A DNA stretch of 64,000 nucleotides from Steromphala cineraria (GCA_916613615.1 OU744727.1:410593-474592); one strand, 5' to 3'; counted from the stretch's first letter, positions 11,106 through 23,084 are shown. Made by a program: numbers and translations. The notes: generated by a model not told the origin, from the sequence alone.

Positions 11106-14100
11106 ATGGACCCGTCTTGCTTTAAATGGAGTCGAGCCAAAAGATGTCCCTGGCGACGTCCCATAGTAGCAACTGGCCTTCTAGGCCTTTGCCTCCTTGT
11201 AATCCAGCGACTTCGCACCCTTGACTTGTACCAGAGTCCGGAACGAGCGACAACTGGCCCCTGAGACTGCGCCAGCTTCCCTTGTCGTCTATGTACCATG
11301 TTAACGGATCTCAGAGAGTTCCAACTGCTAGAGACTCGGAACCAAAGAGACGGTCAGGGTCGGGAAATGAGTGGGGATCGGTCAAGTTGTCTTCGTCTGG
11401 CTTAGTGAATGTTATTGAGGAACATCATGAAGGTAAAGCGGGGAGATTGTCAATCAAAATCATTTAGATCATCGGGTATTTTATTGGGTCTATTTGTACA
11501 ACAGATATGGAACTGTCGATCTAAATTGATTTCGATGAGACGACAAAATCATGAGTGATAACAAAGAGATCTCCTTGACGGTTTAGGAGACCCTGTAAAC
11601 GACCACGAGTTAAACAGCGCTAATCTCAAAGCTATAGCTGCTTAGCGGTGCAATTTTTCGACCATAGCCCGAGTCAGATTAAAAGCTTAGATGAAGGACA
11701 CGTATTCAGATTTTTGGGGATATTTGGATTATTTCTACAGTTTTTAGATCAGAGCCCATCAAGTAGGGGTGACCACTCTGCCACTTGCGTCTTATTTTAT
11801 AGCAAACCAGTCTAGGATCGCGGGCACCTGTTTGAATAAAATTCACCGTGCTGCGAGGAGTAGAACAGTGCAAATATTGTATCTATCGGGGTTCGAACCA
11901 ACATTGATATTCTCTCCGCCTCGGTCTGAAAGCATCCAGCCATATCGCATATTGCTGTAACAAAACAAAACCCAGTCATAAGCTATCCAATCACATCGTC
12001 GTTTTATGATTAACGTTTAAGCGGCGATCATTATGCCGAATGGTACACTAGAGTTACCTGCCCCTAGCATGATACCGAAGGCTTTTTTCGCCGTTGTTGC
12101 GATTAATTGGTTAGATGAACTTACGTCAGAAGCAAGCGACAATTGTGGGTGCCTTCAGACCGAAGCGGAGAGGGAAACCAAGCTGGTCCGAACACCGATA
12201 GAGACAATATTTGTACTGTTATTCATCGGAGCACGTTAGATTTTAATCTGACTGCATGATCATAGTAGGTAGGCTACAAAACACCGCAAGTATTGTAAAT
12301 GCTGCAAAGCTAACTCTGGCCAGTGACTAGAGCAATCATGTCTTGTGTCATGTAGGGGAAGTTTGTTTTTAAAGTGTGGGGCTTTTGTCCATAAATGGTT
12401 CTCAATTCTTTCAGTTCTACTTTACTGGTTTTCTGCAGCTGAAACGGGATCACTCCCTAAAAAAGGAAACACGCTGGTATGTATGAATTATTCCTAAAAA
12501 GCTTTCTCTTATCATTCAGTAAAGAACTAGATGATCAGACGAACAGATAAACCAAAAGCTTGCTTACCATATTGCTTTGAGATATCAATGAAAGGTTCAA
12601 ACGGTATGCTGTTGTGGTTATATGTTTAAACATCACCAAACGCATTCTCCGAATGAAGAATGAATGCGGTTTAGCTCTTAACCAAGAGACCACTAGCGAG
12701 GAAACCATTTCCAAAATCATGGCGGAAGTTGACATTATGAACAACGGAAGTTGACATTATGAACGGCGGTATACACGTATATGACAGGCATAATCCTAAG
12801 CATTAAGCAATGTTTCCTGGACAACTATGACTTCCGCCTCAAGATCTAACAAGCCACAGTTTGCATCACTTCCCTTTGTATAAATAATTCTTCTAACCGC
12901 AGAATTTCGTGTCCTAAGTTGCAATTCTTATAAGTGGACCATAACACTTCGTCGCAATCGCCTAGAGGGCAAGCTCAGAAATATACGGGAGATTCTGCAA
13001 GGTTTAATCTAGCCAGGCATAAGGTCTAGCGCAAGTTGTGCTTTGCAGTGGCACGCGTTAAACATGGATTCGACTTTTACACACAATTAAAGGAAAAGCA
13101 CCCCTACTAATAGCTTAAGAAAACTGTCAGAGAACAATTTCTTTTGGTAGCACAGCTGACCAATTTTGGCACAAGGTCTTATCATTTCAGTTAAAAACTA
13201 TATTATTTTCGCAGCTACATATAGACGGCCATTCCGATGCGGGAGCCTCAATCTCTTGGTCAAACATGCCCCTCTATAGGTTGCCTAGCAACAAGAGAGA
13301 GCTACGTCTCATGATGGAGAATAACGACGAGTTTATACAGGTTAGAACATCCATTTATCAGCTTACCTCCTACAAACACCCTGATACAGGTTAGAACATC
13401 CAATTATCAGCTTACCTCCTACAAACACCCTGATATCTATCAAACAAAATGCCCGGTGCGCTATCAGGTTAATAAATACTATGAGATGTCGATATTCTTT
13501 GACTCTAAAGGAATTAACTGAGCCCCAGCATTATTTCACCCGGAACGCCTGAATGCGATTATTTTCATTGGCTTGTTACATTGAGAGCGGTACGAGGCTT
13601 TTCGCGCGATGGATATCATGTTATGGCTGTAGCCCGAGCTGGGAATAACGAGTTAAAAATAGTAAATTTCGTACATTTAAATTTTACGTTTAACATTAGC
13701 TTTTGCCAACAAGCATACACAGAAACAAATATAAACATTTGTTATTCCTAAGAAGCATATGATTCTCTGTCATATTCCAAAGTAATTTCAATTGCCTTTC
13801 TTCTGTCGCCTGCAGGTTGCAGCTGCCACCGGTTTAATCAACCGGTTTGTCTGGGTTTGGCCGCACTACGACATTGGCTGGGACGACGGTGATGCACGGA
13901 ATACATCCCACGTGACCATCCACGTGACCGCTGGGGTGATGTACCGGACTGGACGAGACGAGGAAGAGGAAGAGGAATATGTCCTTGAAAGATGGGCATG
14001 CGCTGAATCAAACCATTCCTTCCTCGAAGACGGCTGTTTTTGGATTGAGGATGGAGACTTTATTCCACTTGATAAAAGCTTGTGCTTGGATAGAAATATT

Positions 14101-14961
14101 CACGGCACTGTGGAATTTGTCAGTACATGGAAAGCCATTGAACTTGCCAAGGCGGGACAGTTGATGCAATCTTTGGAAAACATTATTCTCGACATAGATG
14201 AGGACTTCTATGCTTGTGAATCAGCTTCCGTCGGACTGTACAACTCGGGTCTCGAGTCTGAAGACATCTCAAACATTTCCTTCTTCCTCGGCAAAATACT
14301 CTGTGTTGATAATGCTGTTGATGAATTGAGCGCAGATATGTACTTCACTAAACTCATATCAATTATCCTGAACATCAGAACCAGCTGTGAAAACGAATCT
14401 GTTGTAACAGATCTGATGTGCACGTCTTCATTAAAGCAGGTTTCAGGCGTTGTTGAAAAATCACTCCACCTAATGGATGAATTTCATGACGTGATGTGCC
14501 TTCCGAGAGAATCGACGCTGTACATGTTAAGGAAGCTTGTGTACCGACTGGTCCTCCGTACGAAAGAGCAGCTACACGAACTCGCGTCAGTTGGAGTGTG
14601 TATGAGAGAAGCGCCAAGAGGAACAAACTTCCACAAGACAGGTGGTATGGTGCTCTGTAAGGGCTACAATGACCCTAACTATACATGGGTCACAACACAC
14701 ACACTCGCGCCTGGAGAACTGGAAAAGACTACACGTGACCTGGAGGACATTCTCCGTGGGTCCAATTCACCCAAGTTGGTGACCCTCGTCAGATCCACGC
14801 GGGATGGATACACTCCAAGATACGTCGCTCAGGACATCGAGAGAAATATTCTTGCTGTCCTGAAGAGAGTCTATCCGGATCACGTGACCGATGAATCGAT
14901 TTACTACGACGAGCAATTGCTTGGCGGACCGGAGGGATGGTACTCCCGGCACCGGAAGTAG
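11106..14961 (+). CDS. UPF0489 (C5orf22-like) family protein, four exons
   Basis: Proposed exons: 11106 or 11291 to 11432, 12439-12476, 13215-13340 and 13816-14961 (stop TAG). Donors are gtaaag, gtatgt and gttaga; acceptors are ctgcag, ttcgcag and cctgcag; phases 1, 0 and 0 all fit. Visible motifs match the UPF0489 family in order: VIEEHHEA (the family's V-x-E-x-H region), LLHIDGHSDA, then FVWVWPHYD, ILDIDEDFY (a D-x-D likely metal site), and LVTLVRSTRDGYTP near the C-terminus. The family is thought to share the arginase/deacetylase fold; its reaction is unknown. The N-terminus is unclear. ATG 11106 has a strong context (aaaATGg) and encodes a 52-codon ORF with a hydrophobic segment (IVATGLLGLCLLVI), stopping at TGA 11262-11264. 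The downstream frame, open from 11225, leads into the UPF0489 domain and could start at ATG 11291 (weak context). A one-base difference in 11225-11261 would fuse them into a type II membrane protein of about 545 residues. Confidence 0.85.
11826..12254. mobile_element. hAT-type MITE with long inverted repeats (copy 1)
   Basis: The two ends are inverted copies of each other over roughly 130 bp. The left arm ends in 'tctatcggggttcgaacc' and the right arm has 'ggtccgaacaccgatagag'; the outer right end reads 'aatctgactg'. The loop includes 'ggtacactagagttacctg'. It is the same family as 48618-49022, in opposite loop orientation. It lies in intron 1 of the UPF0489 gene. The tRNA-like 'ggttcgaacc' is part of this arm and is not a tRNA gene. 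Confidence 0.8.
13336..13433 (+). repeat. 49-bp tandem duplication across a 5' splice site
   Basis: 'tacaggttagaacatcca' and the 30 bp after it occur twice with a 49-bp offset, 13336-13384 and 13385-13433. The first copy starts inside exon 3 of the UPF0489 gene and includes its donor (GT at 13341). The second carries an identical donor (GT at 13390). Using the second would add 49 nt and shift the frame, so the first is the expected site. Confidence 0.9.
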
Positions 14962-15126
14962 ACTTACATCCGGTTACTCGCTTGGTAGAACTTGATTAAT
15001 TGAAGCTCTGTTGCATTTCCACAAGTTTTTTAATGTACTATTTTCAAGCTTTCTGCAGCTGAACTCGAGAGGGAGGTTCCTGGAGAAGGTCCGCTTTAGC
15101 GCCAGTCAGTTTGTGCTTGTTAGCGA

Positions 15127-15476
15127 TACCGTATTTCCTCCAATAAGCGCCCGGGAGCTTATTTTTTCAGCCCCCCTTTACCCCCCGGCGTCTATTAGAG
15201 GTCCGGCGATTATTGGAGACCCGGCGCTTATTTCTTTCATAAAAATTTGAAATTTGTTTTAAGCCGTCTTTTACAATGCAAACCTGTATAATGTTTACTG
15301 AGGGAGCATTTATCTAATGGTTAGGACCCGGCGCTTATTAGAGACCCGGCGCTTATAAGAGGCCCGGCGCTTATTACAGACCCGGCGCTTATTACAGACC
15401 CGGCGCTTATAAGAGGCCCGGCGCTTATTTTCGTAACTACCAATGACCCCCGGCGCTTATTAGAGGATATACGGTA
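15127..15476. mobile_element. MITE with 25-bp inverted ends and internal GGCGCTTATTA repeats
   Basis: The left end 'taccgtatttcctccaataa' and the right end 'ttattagaggatatacggta' are inverted repeats with few mismatches, continuing into 'gcgcc'. Inside, 'cccggcgcttatta(g/c)aga' is repeated about eight times, mostly in 15330-15440. The pattern resembles nonautonomous DNA transposons with subterminal transposase-binding repeats. The superfamily is not assigned. Confidence 0.85.
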
Positions 15477-15479
15477 TTT

Positions 15480-17100
15480 CTTTCTTGCCACATATTTTTG
15501 AGTAAACTCCCTTTAACCCTTTGATTTTTTATTATTTACTACGGTGGCGACAGTGCCATGTTTACGAAATAAGAAAACTCAAGATTTCATAACGGAGGTC
15601 TGCATTCATGTCTGAAACTGAATGCAATGAATATTTTGAATATGAACATAAAGAATGAACGATGTGGCAAAGACGAACCTTCCTTCGTAAATTCAACACT
15701 TCAAAACTTATTGATTAAAGGGTCACATATGCCAAACCTCATCACAAGTGTCATTTGATACAGAAGTACCAAATGTTGCAAGAAAGTATCCACGTTGAAA
15801 AGTAACGTTAGGAATGTTTGAAATCGTGTTTATGATCGAAGACCGGTCAATGACTCTCGTCAATCAGTCAAACGTAATTTTGAAAACTTATGTTAACCAA
15901 TTAGCATAACAATTCCAGGTTGGTAATGTTTGATAGGTTACATAACTTGTATTCATGTACATTTGTCATGGTATGAATTGGCTTCCACGTTTATGTATGA
16001 CTTTAATGATATTTTCTTTTAAACATGAATTTGTCATATAATTACCATTTCACGAATGAACATGTGTGATGTTTTAAAATTATTTCATGTATTGTGCCGT
16101 CCAGGTTTGTTCCAAGGCACCACTCGATCACATTTCATCCGCCATTGAAACGTTGGCATTGCGAGATAACACATGTGCTTTGTTATGCTAATTCATTAAC
16201 AAAATAAAGATATAAATACTTGATTGATAGAAGAGGAGCATATGTACAAATAATTCATAATAAAAGTTATCAGTTAAGACAGCATTTTGTCGTATTAATG
16301 CATTCCACAATCGTAGCTTCGATGATTGGCTTCATTTCAAGATGTTAATATCTTTTGAGCGATACACTATTTTCTTTGTCAAATTGTTTAATCTTGAACA
16401 ACTGAAATGCTAACCTCACAAACATATTTGAAATAAAGTGTGAAATTATCTTGTAAAAATCATATATATTTGTAAACAGGAAAGTATTCTTGAATTTCGT
16501 TTCCACAGAAAATACCCCGCTCGAAAGGTCCCTTTAAGGAATTACTTTTCTGCAATGCAGCAGGACTTGAATCAGAGATGGTAACTATAAGAACCTTGAG
16601 TCTTTGCCCGATTTGATGTTAATAGTTTTGGAGTTGGTGAAGAAGATGTGGTGCGAATATTTTTTAAAAGATGTTTTGATGGCAAAGAACTCAATTGTCA
16701 GGGGTACTAACATATATTTCATAAATTATGTGTAGGATAAAACATGATCCGCGGGAATTATTGAAAAGAATGACCGATGCCCGCTGGGAATGCGTTAGAT
16801 AGATGGCGTGGTTTGAAATATTCAACCAACGAAATAAAATATCAAGAAATGTTGTCAAGTTTGCATCGTCAGCGTGATTTGGAGATATATCTTTGCAGAT
16901 AGTTAAAAACGACATTCTGCTTTAAGGAAAGAATATGTCCAAATGAAAAAAGTCATAGAAACACATAAGTGTCACAATTATTTTCCTTAAGCAAATATCG
17001 TAAAATAGAAATGCAATTTCCATGTTAATTTACAGCTTTGTTGAAACTAAACTGTAAAAACCTTAAAAGGGCATAGTGAAATGTTGGATCCTATACCTTA
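15480..17100. other. Noncoding stretch, no supported gene
   Basis: AT-rich unique sequence. A 74-codon minus-strand ORF at 16691-16915 has no recognisable domain. 'aataaa' motifs at 16202 and 16429 are too far from the UPF0489 stop to assign with confidence. Confidence 0.5.
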
Positions 17101-17107
17101 AAATATC

Positions 17108-18394
17108 AATTGAAAATAGAGTCATTGGCTCTGTAGCTCATCAGGCTTCATCATCAACTATGATGTAGAGTGTGGCCAATGTGATTCCCCCTTTGTAGAG
17201 GCCACAGGGTCACCAATTATAAAATTAAGTATATTAGTATATTGCAGTGTATAAAATAGATTGGAAATCTAGCCTGTCCTGAAAATTCATTGGTCAATTC
17301 CTATGGGAAATTTAAGAAAAAAAATTAAAAGTTACCAGTCCTGACCAAACAGTAACCAGTCCTGGCAAAAAATAGCCAGTTCAAGGACTGGCTGACGGGC
17401 AATATTTTAAACACTGTATATAGGCGACAAGTTTCAGTTTTCTAGGCCTTATACTTCAGGAGAAGATGAAAATAGATTTGAACCTATTTTCATCTTCTTC
17501 TCCAGAACCATAATGCCTAGAAAGCTGAAATTTTGTGTACAGACTCCTTGGTTAGTGAGGATTATAAATTGTAGCTTTGGTAGCCCTGTGACCCCAAATA
17601 AGGGCCACAGGGGCCACACCCTAAAAACCTATTTTCATCCTCTTCTCCAAAACCATAAGGCCTAGAAAGCTGAAACTTTGTGTACAGACTCCTTGGTTAG
17701 TGAGGATTATAAATTGTAGCTTTGATGGCCCTGTGACCCCAAATAAGGGCCACAGGGGTCATGCCCTGAAAACCTATTTTCATCTTCTTCTCCAGAACCA
17801 TGAGGCCTAGAAAGCTGAAACTTTGTGTACAGACTCCTTGGTTAGTGAGGGTTATAAATTGTAGCTTTGGTGGCCCTGTGGCCCCTAATAAGGGCCACAG
17901 GGGCCAAGCCCTAAAAACCTATTTTCATCTTCTTTCCAGAACCATAAGGCCTAGAAAGCTGAAACTTTGTGTACAGACTCCTTGGTTAGTGAGGCTTATA
18001 AATTGTAGCTTTGGTTGCCCTGTGACCCCTAATAAGGGCCACAGATGCCATGCCCTAAAAACCTATTTTCATCTTCTTCTCCAGAACCATGAGGCATAGA
18101 AAGCTGAAACTTTGTTTGCAGACTCCTTGACTGGTGAAGATTATAAATTGTAGCTTTGGTTGCCCTGTGGCCCCTAATAAAGGCAACAGGAACGACCTTC
18201 AAATCTATTTTCATCTTCTTCTCCTGAAGTATAAGGCCTAGAAAACTGAAACTTGTCGCCTATATACTTAATTTTATGATTGGTGCCCATGTGGCCTCTA
18301 CAAAGGGGGAATCACATTGGCCACACTCTACAGCGCAATTGATGATGAAGCCTGATGAGCTACAGAGCCAATGGCTCTATTTTTATTTAATTGG
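17108..18394. mobile_element. Foldback element with about five internal 145-bp repeats
   Basis: Long inverted arms bound the element: about 17109-17243 pairs with 18254-18394, for example 'ggctctgtagctcatcagg' against 'cctgatgagctacagagcc'. A second inner pair is about 17418-17480 with 18205-18268. Between them a unit of about 145 bp recurs, with 'ttgtgtac' or its equivalent at about 17531, 17676, 17821, 17965 and 18110. Each unit holds 'ataagggccacagggg'. Fragments of the same family lie at 43925-44135 and 57870-58220. No coding capacity is seen. Confidence 0.85.
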
Positions 18395-18705
18395 AATTTA
18401 CAAAAAGCTTTTGCCAAATGATTATCTATCTGATGAGAATTGGAGATTTATGCTACAAGTTGCATTCTGTGAATCTAAATGTAAATATGTCTAGGAAACA
18501 CTTGTTATCGGGCGCGCTTTGCCCTTGTCTACCCTACCTTTTTATTCAATTGGAATTTACAAAAAGCTTTTGCAAATGATTATCTATCTGATGAGAGTTG
18601 GAGATTTATGCTACAAGTTGCATTCTGTAAATGTAAATGTAAATCTGCCCAAGAAACAATTGTTATCGGGCGCGCTTTGCCCTGGTCTTCCCTACCTATC
18701 TGTGT
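18388..18705 (+). repeat. Tandem duplication of about 158 bp
   Basis: 'attggaatttacaaaaagct' through 'atcgggcgcgctttgccc' occurs twice, about 18388-18545 and 18546-18705, with a handful of differences. It abuts the right arm of the foldback element. The small overlapping ORFs here are by-products. Confidence 0.85.
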
Positions 18706-19177
18706 CTTGTTGATGTGGACTACCCACATGTTATCACTATCACTGTTTGTTGCTGCCATGGTAACCTAATGGTCGGTTACCTTAAAATGTGTACAATGTG
18801 TGTTATCCCTAGAATTCCCTTGTCTTGTTTGCTTCCAAAACTAAACTGCTCCCATTACACCCAAATGCCTTTCATGTTGTATTGTACTAATTGTAACCAA
18901 ACTGTATTGATTAAATATTCATTCTAAAAACTATCCTAAATTGGAAGGCCCTTTCGAAATCGAATATACTTTTTGACAAGATTGAACAAATGTGTAGAGA
19001 AAAACTGAATATTTCTTATATGTTATAATGTTTCTGGCTTCGATGAAGGTGAAACCGTCATGAACTTTGTCTAGTTATCGCAAGATCTGTGAACTCAGAT
19101 CATATAAAGATATGTAAGTATGGGTATTTGTTATTTGATTGCAATGACTTTTCCTTTAATAAATATGGATACCAGAG

Positions 19178-19280
19178 CCTAGATTTTCGAAGCTCTCTTA
19201 GTGCTAAGATAGTCGTAAGTACCATACATTAACATTGGCTTACGACTATCTTAGCACTAAGATTGCTTTGAAAATCTAGG
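19178..19280. mobile_element. Short foldback (palindromic MITE-like) element
   Basis: Two arms of about 42 bp are inverted copies: 'cctagattttcgaagc' then 'cttagtgctaagatagtcgt' against 'acgactatcttagcactaag' then 'gctttgaaaatctagg'. They are separated by about 18 bp. Similar foldback sequences are common in marine invertebrate genomes. It has no coding content. Confidence 0.8.
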
Positions 19281-20415
19281 GCCTGGATTCTAACTAATTT
19301 ACAATGATACCTACTAACTAAAAAGAAGAACTGTTGTACATTGCACGATATTTTATTACTTTACCCGCTTGATTGAGCTATGTACAGGGTTTAAATTAAG
19401 CATCGAAAAGCTGCTTGTCAATAAGGACCCGCAGATAGGAAAAATTGTGGGTCAACTCCGAAACTGTCGGTATTCATTATCAGTACTGATTTGATTTATT
19501 CTAAAATAATAATATTCTTGGTATCAGTATGTTATACAAGCAGAACGCTTTTATTAGTTTAGAGTGATAGTTATGAGGGTTTAACAGGGAAACATGTCTT
19601 ACGGCAAGTATTCTTAGAAAGGAACAGCATCACATAAAAAAGCTGTGAGTCTGTAAGGACCTGAAGACATTGAAAGTGTGGGCCATTGTGAATAACTGTC
19701 GGTGTCGGGCTCACGGGCCTACGCTTATTTCAAACACTGGCTAGTTGGTGGCTGAACATACCAGAATCGTATAAACTACAAATACGGATAACGTCCCTTT
19801 AAATACTGTCTGAAACTTGGCTAGACAACCTAATGTCGTTCAATAACGTTTGTTTGCATATCGTTTTTCGCTATTATCGTCCACGGCAAAGACATAAATG
19901 ATCAAACAAACCTAGTTATCTCATTATCATAACAACACGTTTGGAATTATCAATAGAATGATGGAAATGGTCATTTCTTGATGGAGAAGTCTTCAATACA
20001 TTATCTACGTTGTACCCTCTGCCCACCCGGTTATATATGACTTCAAGCACGCTCTGTTATTGTTCACGATTGATTCACTGTTTGTCTCGCTATTTAGCAG
20101 GTGCCCGCTGTGTTAAGGTGCTTTTACCAACATTCATGGTTCTTACAGTCTGGTGCGTGTATTTCAGCTAGACACGTGCACTGAGCAACTTGTGCTGTTT
20201 TAACAGTGTCTGAAGAATTCGGAATTCAGGAATTCAAATGGTTACTTTATGGTGCATGATTGATTCAAACGGCGTGTAAGGTTAAAACAGCGTCTGATTT
20301 TCAAACAATTGATAACGTTGGAGATTGAAGGAAATTCTGGGAATTGAAATGTTGCATTTAGCAGTTAAATAAGAATACGTTGGACAGGTTAAGTTCAAAT
20401 ATTTGAATTTTAAAG

Positions 20416-20421
20416 TATAAA
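20416..20421 (+). promoter_or_regulatory. Possible TATA box of the lectin-like gene
   Basis: 'agTATAAAgtctgg' lies about 215 bp upstream of the proposed start codon at 20635. A start site near 20445 would give a 5' UTR of about 190 nt with no intron. Motif evidence only. Confidence 0.3.
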
Positions 20422-20634
20422 GTCTGGTTTGCGAGACTCATTAACCAAGAAGCACATTCAATTGACGCCACGTCTTACCTGGAATCAGACTTTTGATAGT
20501 CTCAGTTAGCAGTGGTTGGAAAGGGTTGGACTCCGAAGTCCATAACCATCCCCGAGGATTCTGTAGGCGTAATTCCCTTTCGGATTAAGCCAGTAACGGA
20601 ACAGCCGAGGAGTCCAGCGAAGCCGTGAGCGAAG

Positions 20635-23084
20635 ATGGGACTACGAGGGAGTCTTCTTCTCAGGTGTGCCGTCTTGGTCTTCGTCGTATCTATTCGTCGT
20701 CAAGGTAAACTTTGAATCAATTTATTTTTTATCTTCGAATTTAAGGTCCCTCTTGCATTATCAATGGCGAGTGTGATTTCATGGATGGATATGACGTGGT
20801 ATTGACAAGTTAAGATCGTTTTTTATTTTTATATACAACCCAGGAAGCTCAACTTTAAGTTTTATTGTAATAGAATTGTCATTTGTAGATGTTAAGATTT
20901 TAAAAACCGAAATTAGATAACCAAAAGAACTTAGAATGTAACGATACATTTATATTTTGTACATATGCATCTGTGCATTTTGCTGGTTTCAAGAGTCCAT
21001 AATTTGAAAACAGTTAGAGGGTGTTCGTTAAAAAAGGTTTAATTTATAGAGCGAACGAATTTTCGGGGTTTTTTTATAAGCGGGCTATGTTAAAGATTCA
21101 TATTCCATTCTCCAATTACTGCAGACTCTCTTTAAACAATAATAAAAGGATTATTCTATTTTTGCTTAAGACAAACGGCTACCTCGCCTCAGTTCAAGCC
21201 CTACTTTTCAAGAGGTTATGTTAGGGACAGAATGTCAATAACAACTGTGTAGTAATTGGACTAGTTAGTATATAGTTTGACCTCTAAAGGGGCAGTAGCA
21301 CGTTTTTTGAAAATTCTATATTTCTATTTTTTTCGCCGACAGTTTTACGTTAATGCTAAATGTATTTTTTTGATAATGTCAAAAATCTCATAACACATAC
21401 CAATCGTCAATACTCAGAGGACAAAGTATAAAGATTAACATACAATCCATTGGCGGCCATTTTTTGTGAACATCTTTCATTCGTTTTGTGTAAGAATAAG
21501 GAATCGTACGGTTAAAATTTACATCATTTATTTGAAATATTACTGCTTCATTTAGTTTAAATACATTGTCTTTCAATTGGAACCATTAATTTTTATTTTT
21601 CTGAGATCACCTTATATTCCCCCTAAAACATGCTACTTCCCCTTTAAACGGTTGTTTAAACGGTTACGATGCGTCACCATTGGACAATTCAGAAAGTGTT
21701 ACTAATTTAAAAAAAATCAAAATGGTTTATCAATGAGTGACTGAAAACATGTTTGTACATTCTATATATTCATATATTCATATATTCATATATTCATATA
21801 TTCATATATTCATATATTCATATAGTCATATAATCATATATTTATATATACTGTTGTTTCAGTTTCAGCAGCATCGTATCTGTACATCAACAATACGGGA
21901 AACTACAACGAGGGGAGACAACTCTGTCAGAACTTCGGCCTTGACCTTGCCAAGGTGTCGTCTGACCAGGACCTGAAGGATCTTCATGCCATGTATCAGA
22001 ACATATCCGGGTTGGTAATTCAGTCCTTACAATGTGAGATTTGAAGTTAGCAATGACCTATTTGAAAGCAACGTAGCCGAGTAGCTGTGAAACAAGTGTT
22101 GCATTACTAGGTTTTAAGGAATTACTTTCCCGGAATTGGGCACGACATATATTCGTATGATGATAGTGACGAGTAAAGTTCATGGAGACGACAAGTGTTC
22201 TTTTATCGGCTTTTGCGACAGCCTATATTCTTATCACACTGAAGTGATCGTCATTTCATTTCTATCCAGGTTACCAGTAGCATGGCTTGGTCTACAATAC
22301 AACGGTTCAGCGTTCCTTTGGCCCGATGGCAGCGACGTTGAGATCACGGCCTGGAATGTCTACTCCGCCGAGCCGGACTTTCTAACGACGTCTCAGTGCG
22401 CCATCGTCAAGCAGTCCGTTATGCTCTGGCACACGCGCCCATGCAAGAGACAATACCCGGTTCTGTGTGGGCCTTATCAACAGGAAGGTAAAAGGTTATA
22501 TCAGTCAAGCACTAAAACACATGTTGAGTGGCGAGGTCATGTAAATGAAGACATCTTTAACCCTTAAGTAAGTTGTGTAACCGTCCAGTGAAATCAGTAC
22601 AATCCAATCGCTGACTTTGTGATCTAAGTTGTTTCATTGTGTTTGGTGCTTAAACTTCACGTGCATCCCCTTATATGAAAACAGTACCTGAACAGTTTAG
22701 GGGTTGACCAGATTCTTATAAACCTTATACATTTGTAATAAGTTAGAAAGAACTGTTACCAACAAATGAAAAGATTTCAACGGATTCAATCATAAAGTCT
22801 CAATGACAATATTAATGTTCCCTTTTTCAGACGTGTTATCGCCTGATGTTCAAGACGCCACATTTTCCCTCTGGCGGAGCAGCCAGGTTTTGGACGCGGA
22901 ACCAACAGTGTCGCAGCCGGAAACGAGCATAAGAGCATGCGCAAAGAATTGTTTAAAGGTTGAAAACTGTATATTCTTCTCACTCGACGGTGAAATGTGT
23001 GATATGTACAGTAACGTAACCACCATATCTACCAGCTGGGCCAGTGATAACGCACGGATATGGAAGAGGGATTATACGTCATAA
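20635..23084 (+). CDS. Secreted C-type-lectin-like and PAN/Apple-like protein
   Basis: Exons 20635-20704, 21863-22010, 22270-22487 and 22831-23084 join in phase (1, 2, 1) to 229 codons plus TAA. Exon 1 encodes a start (gaagATGg), a short basic stretch and a hydrophobic run (CAVLVFVVSI), a good signal peptide, so the product is probably secreted. Exons 2-3 encode a C-type-lectin-like domain: YLYINNTGNYNEGRQLC, LAKVSSDQDLKDL, then AWLGLQYNGSAFLWPDGSDV, SQCAIV, and a final C-x(3-7)-Y-PVLC. The usual EPN/QPD site is AEPDF, and the WND calcium motif is absent (SVMLWHTRPC), so classical calcium-dependent sugar binding is doubtful. Exon 4 adds a PAN/Apple-like segment: IRACAKNCLKVENCIFFSL then MCDMY. 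Lectin-plus-PAN secreted proteins are common in mollusc immunity and mucus; that role is inference. The exon 2 acceptor could be six bases later (cagTTTCAG), in the same frame. Confidence 0.85.
21288..21643. mobile_element. TTAA-type MITE (copy 1), in lectin-like gene intron 1
   Basis: Ends 'aggggcagtagcacg' and 'catgctacttcccct' are inverted repeats, flanked by CTAA (a decayed TTAA) and TTAA. The interior matches the copies at 62074 and 63390, in reverse orientation, including 'ccattggcggccatttt'. TTAA target sites with A/C-GGG ends point to the piggyBac or Kolobok superfamilies. Nonautonomous. Confidence 0.9.
21762..21845 (+). repeat. 8-bp microsatellite (catatatt)n
   Basis: About nine copies of 'catatatt', degenerating at the right end, finish about 18 bp before the exon 2 acceptor of the lectin-like gene. 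Length change here could affect the polypyrimidine tract or branch-point spacing. Confidence 0.9.

Noticed and set aside
11890..11910. tRNA B-box-like 'ggggttcgaacc' as an RNA gene
   Set aside because: The same word occurs in the hAT-type MITE arm at 48.67 kb with no A box or cloverleaf, so it belongs to the transposon.
13979..14952. Short ORFs on both strands inside the UPF0489 last exon
   Set aside because: Overlapped by the long frame that carries the conserved family motifs.
18340..18440. Hammerhead ribozyme suggested by 'ctgatgag'
   Set aside because: No downstream GAAA core or matching stems; the word belongs to the foldback arm and an adjoining duplication.
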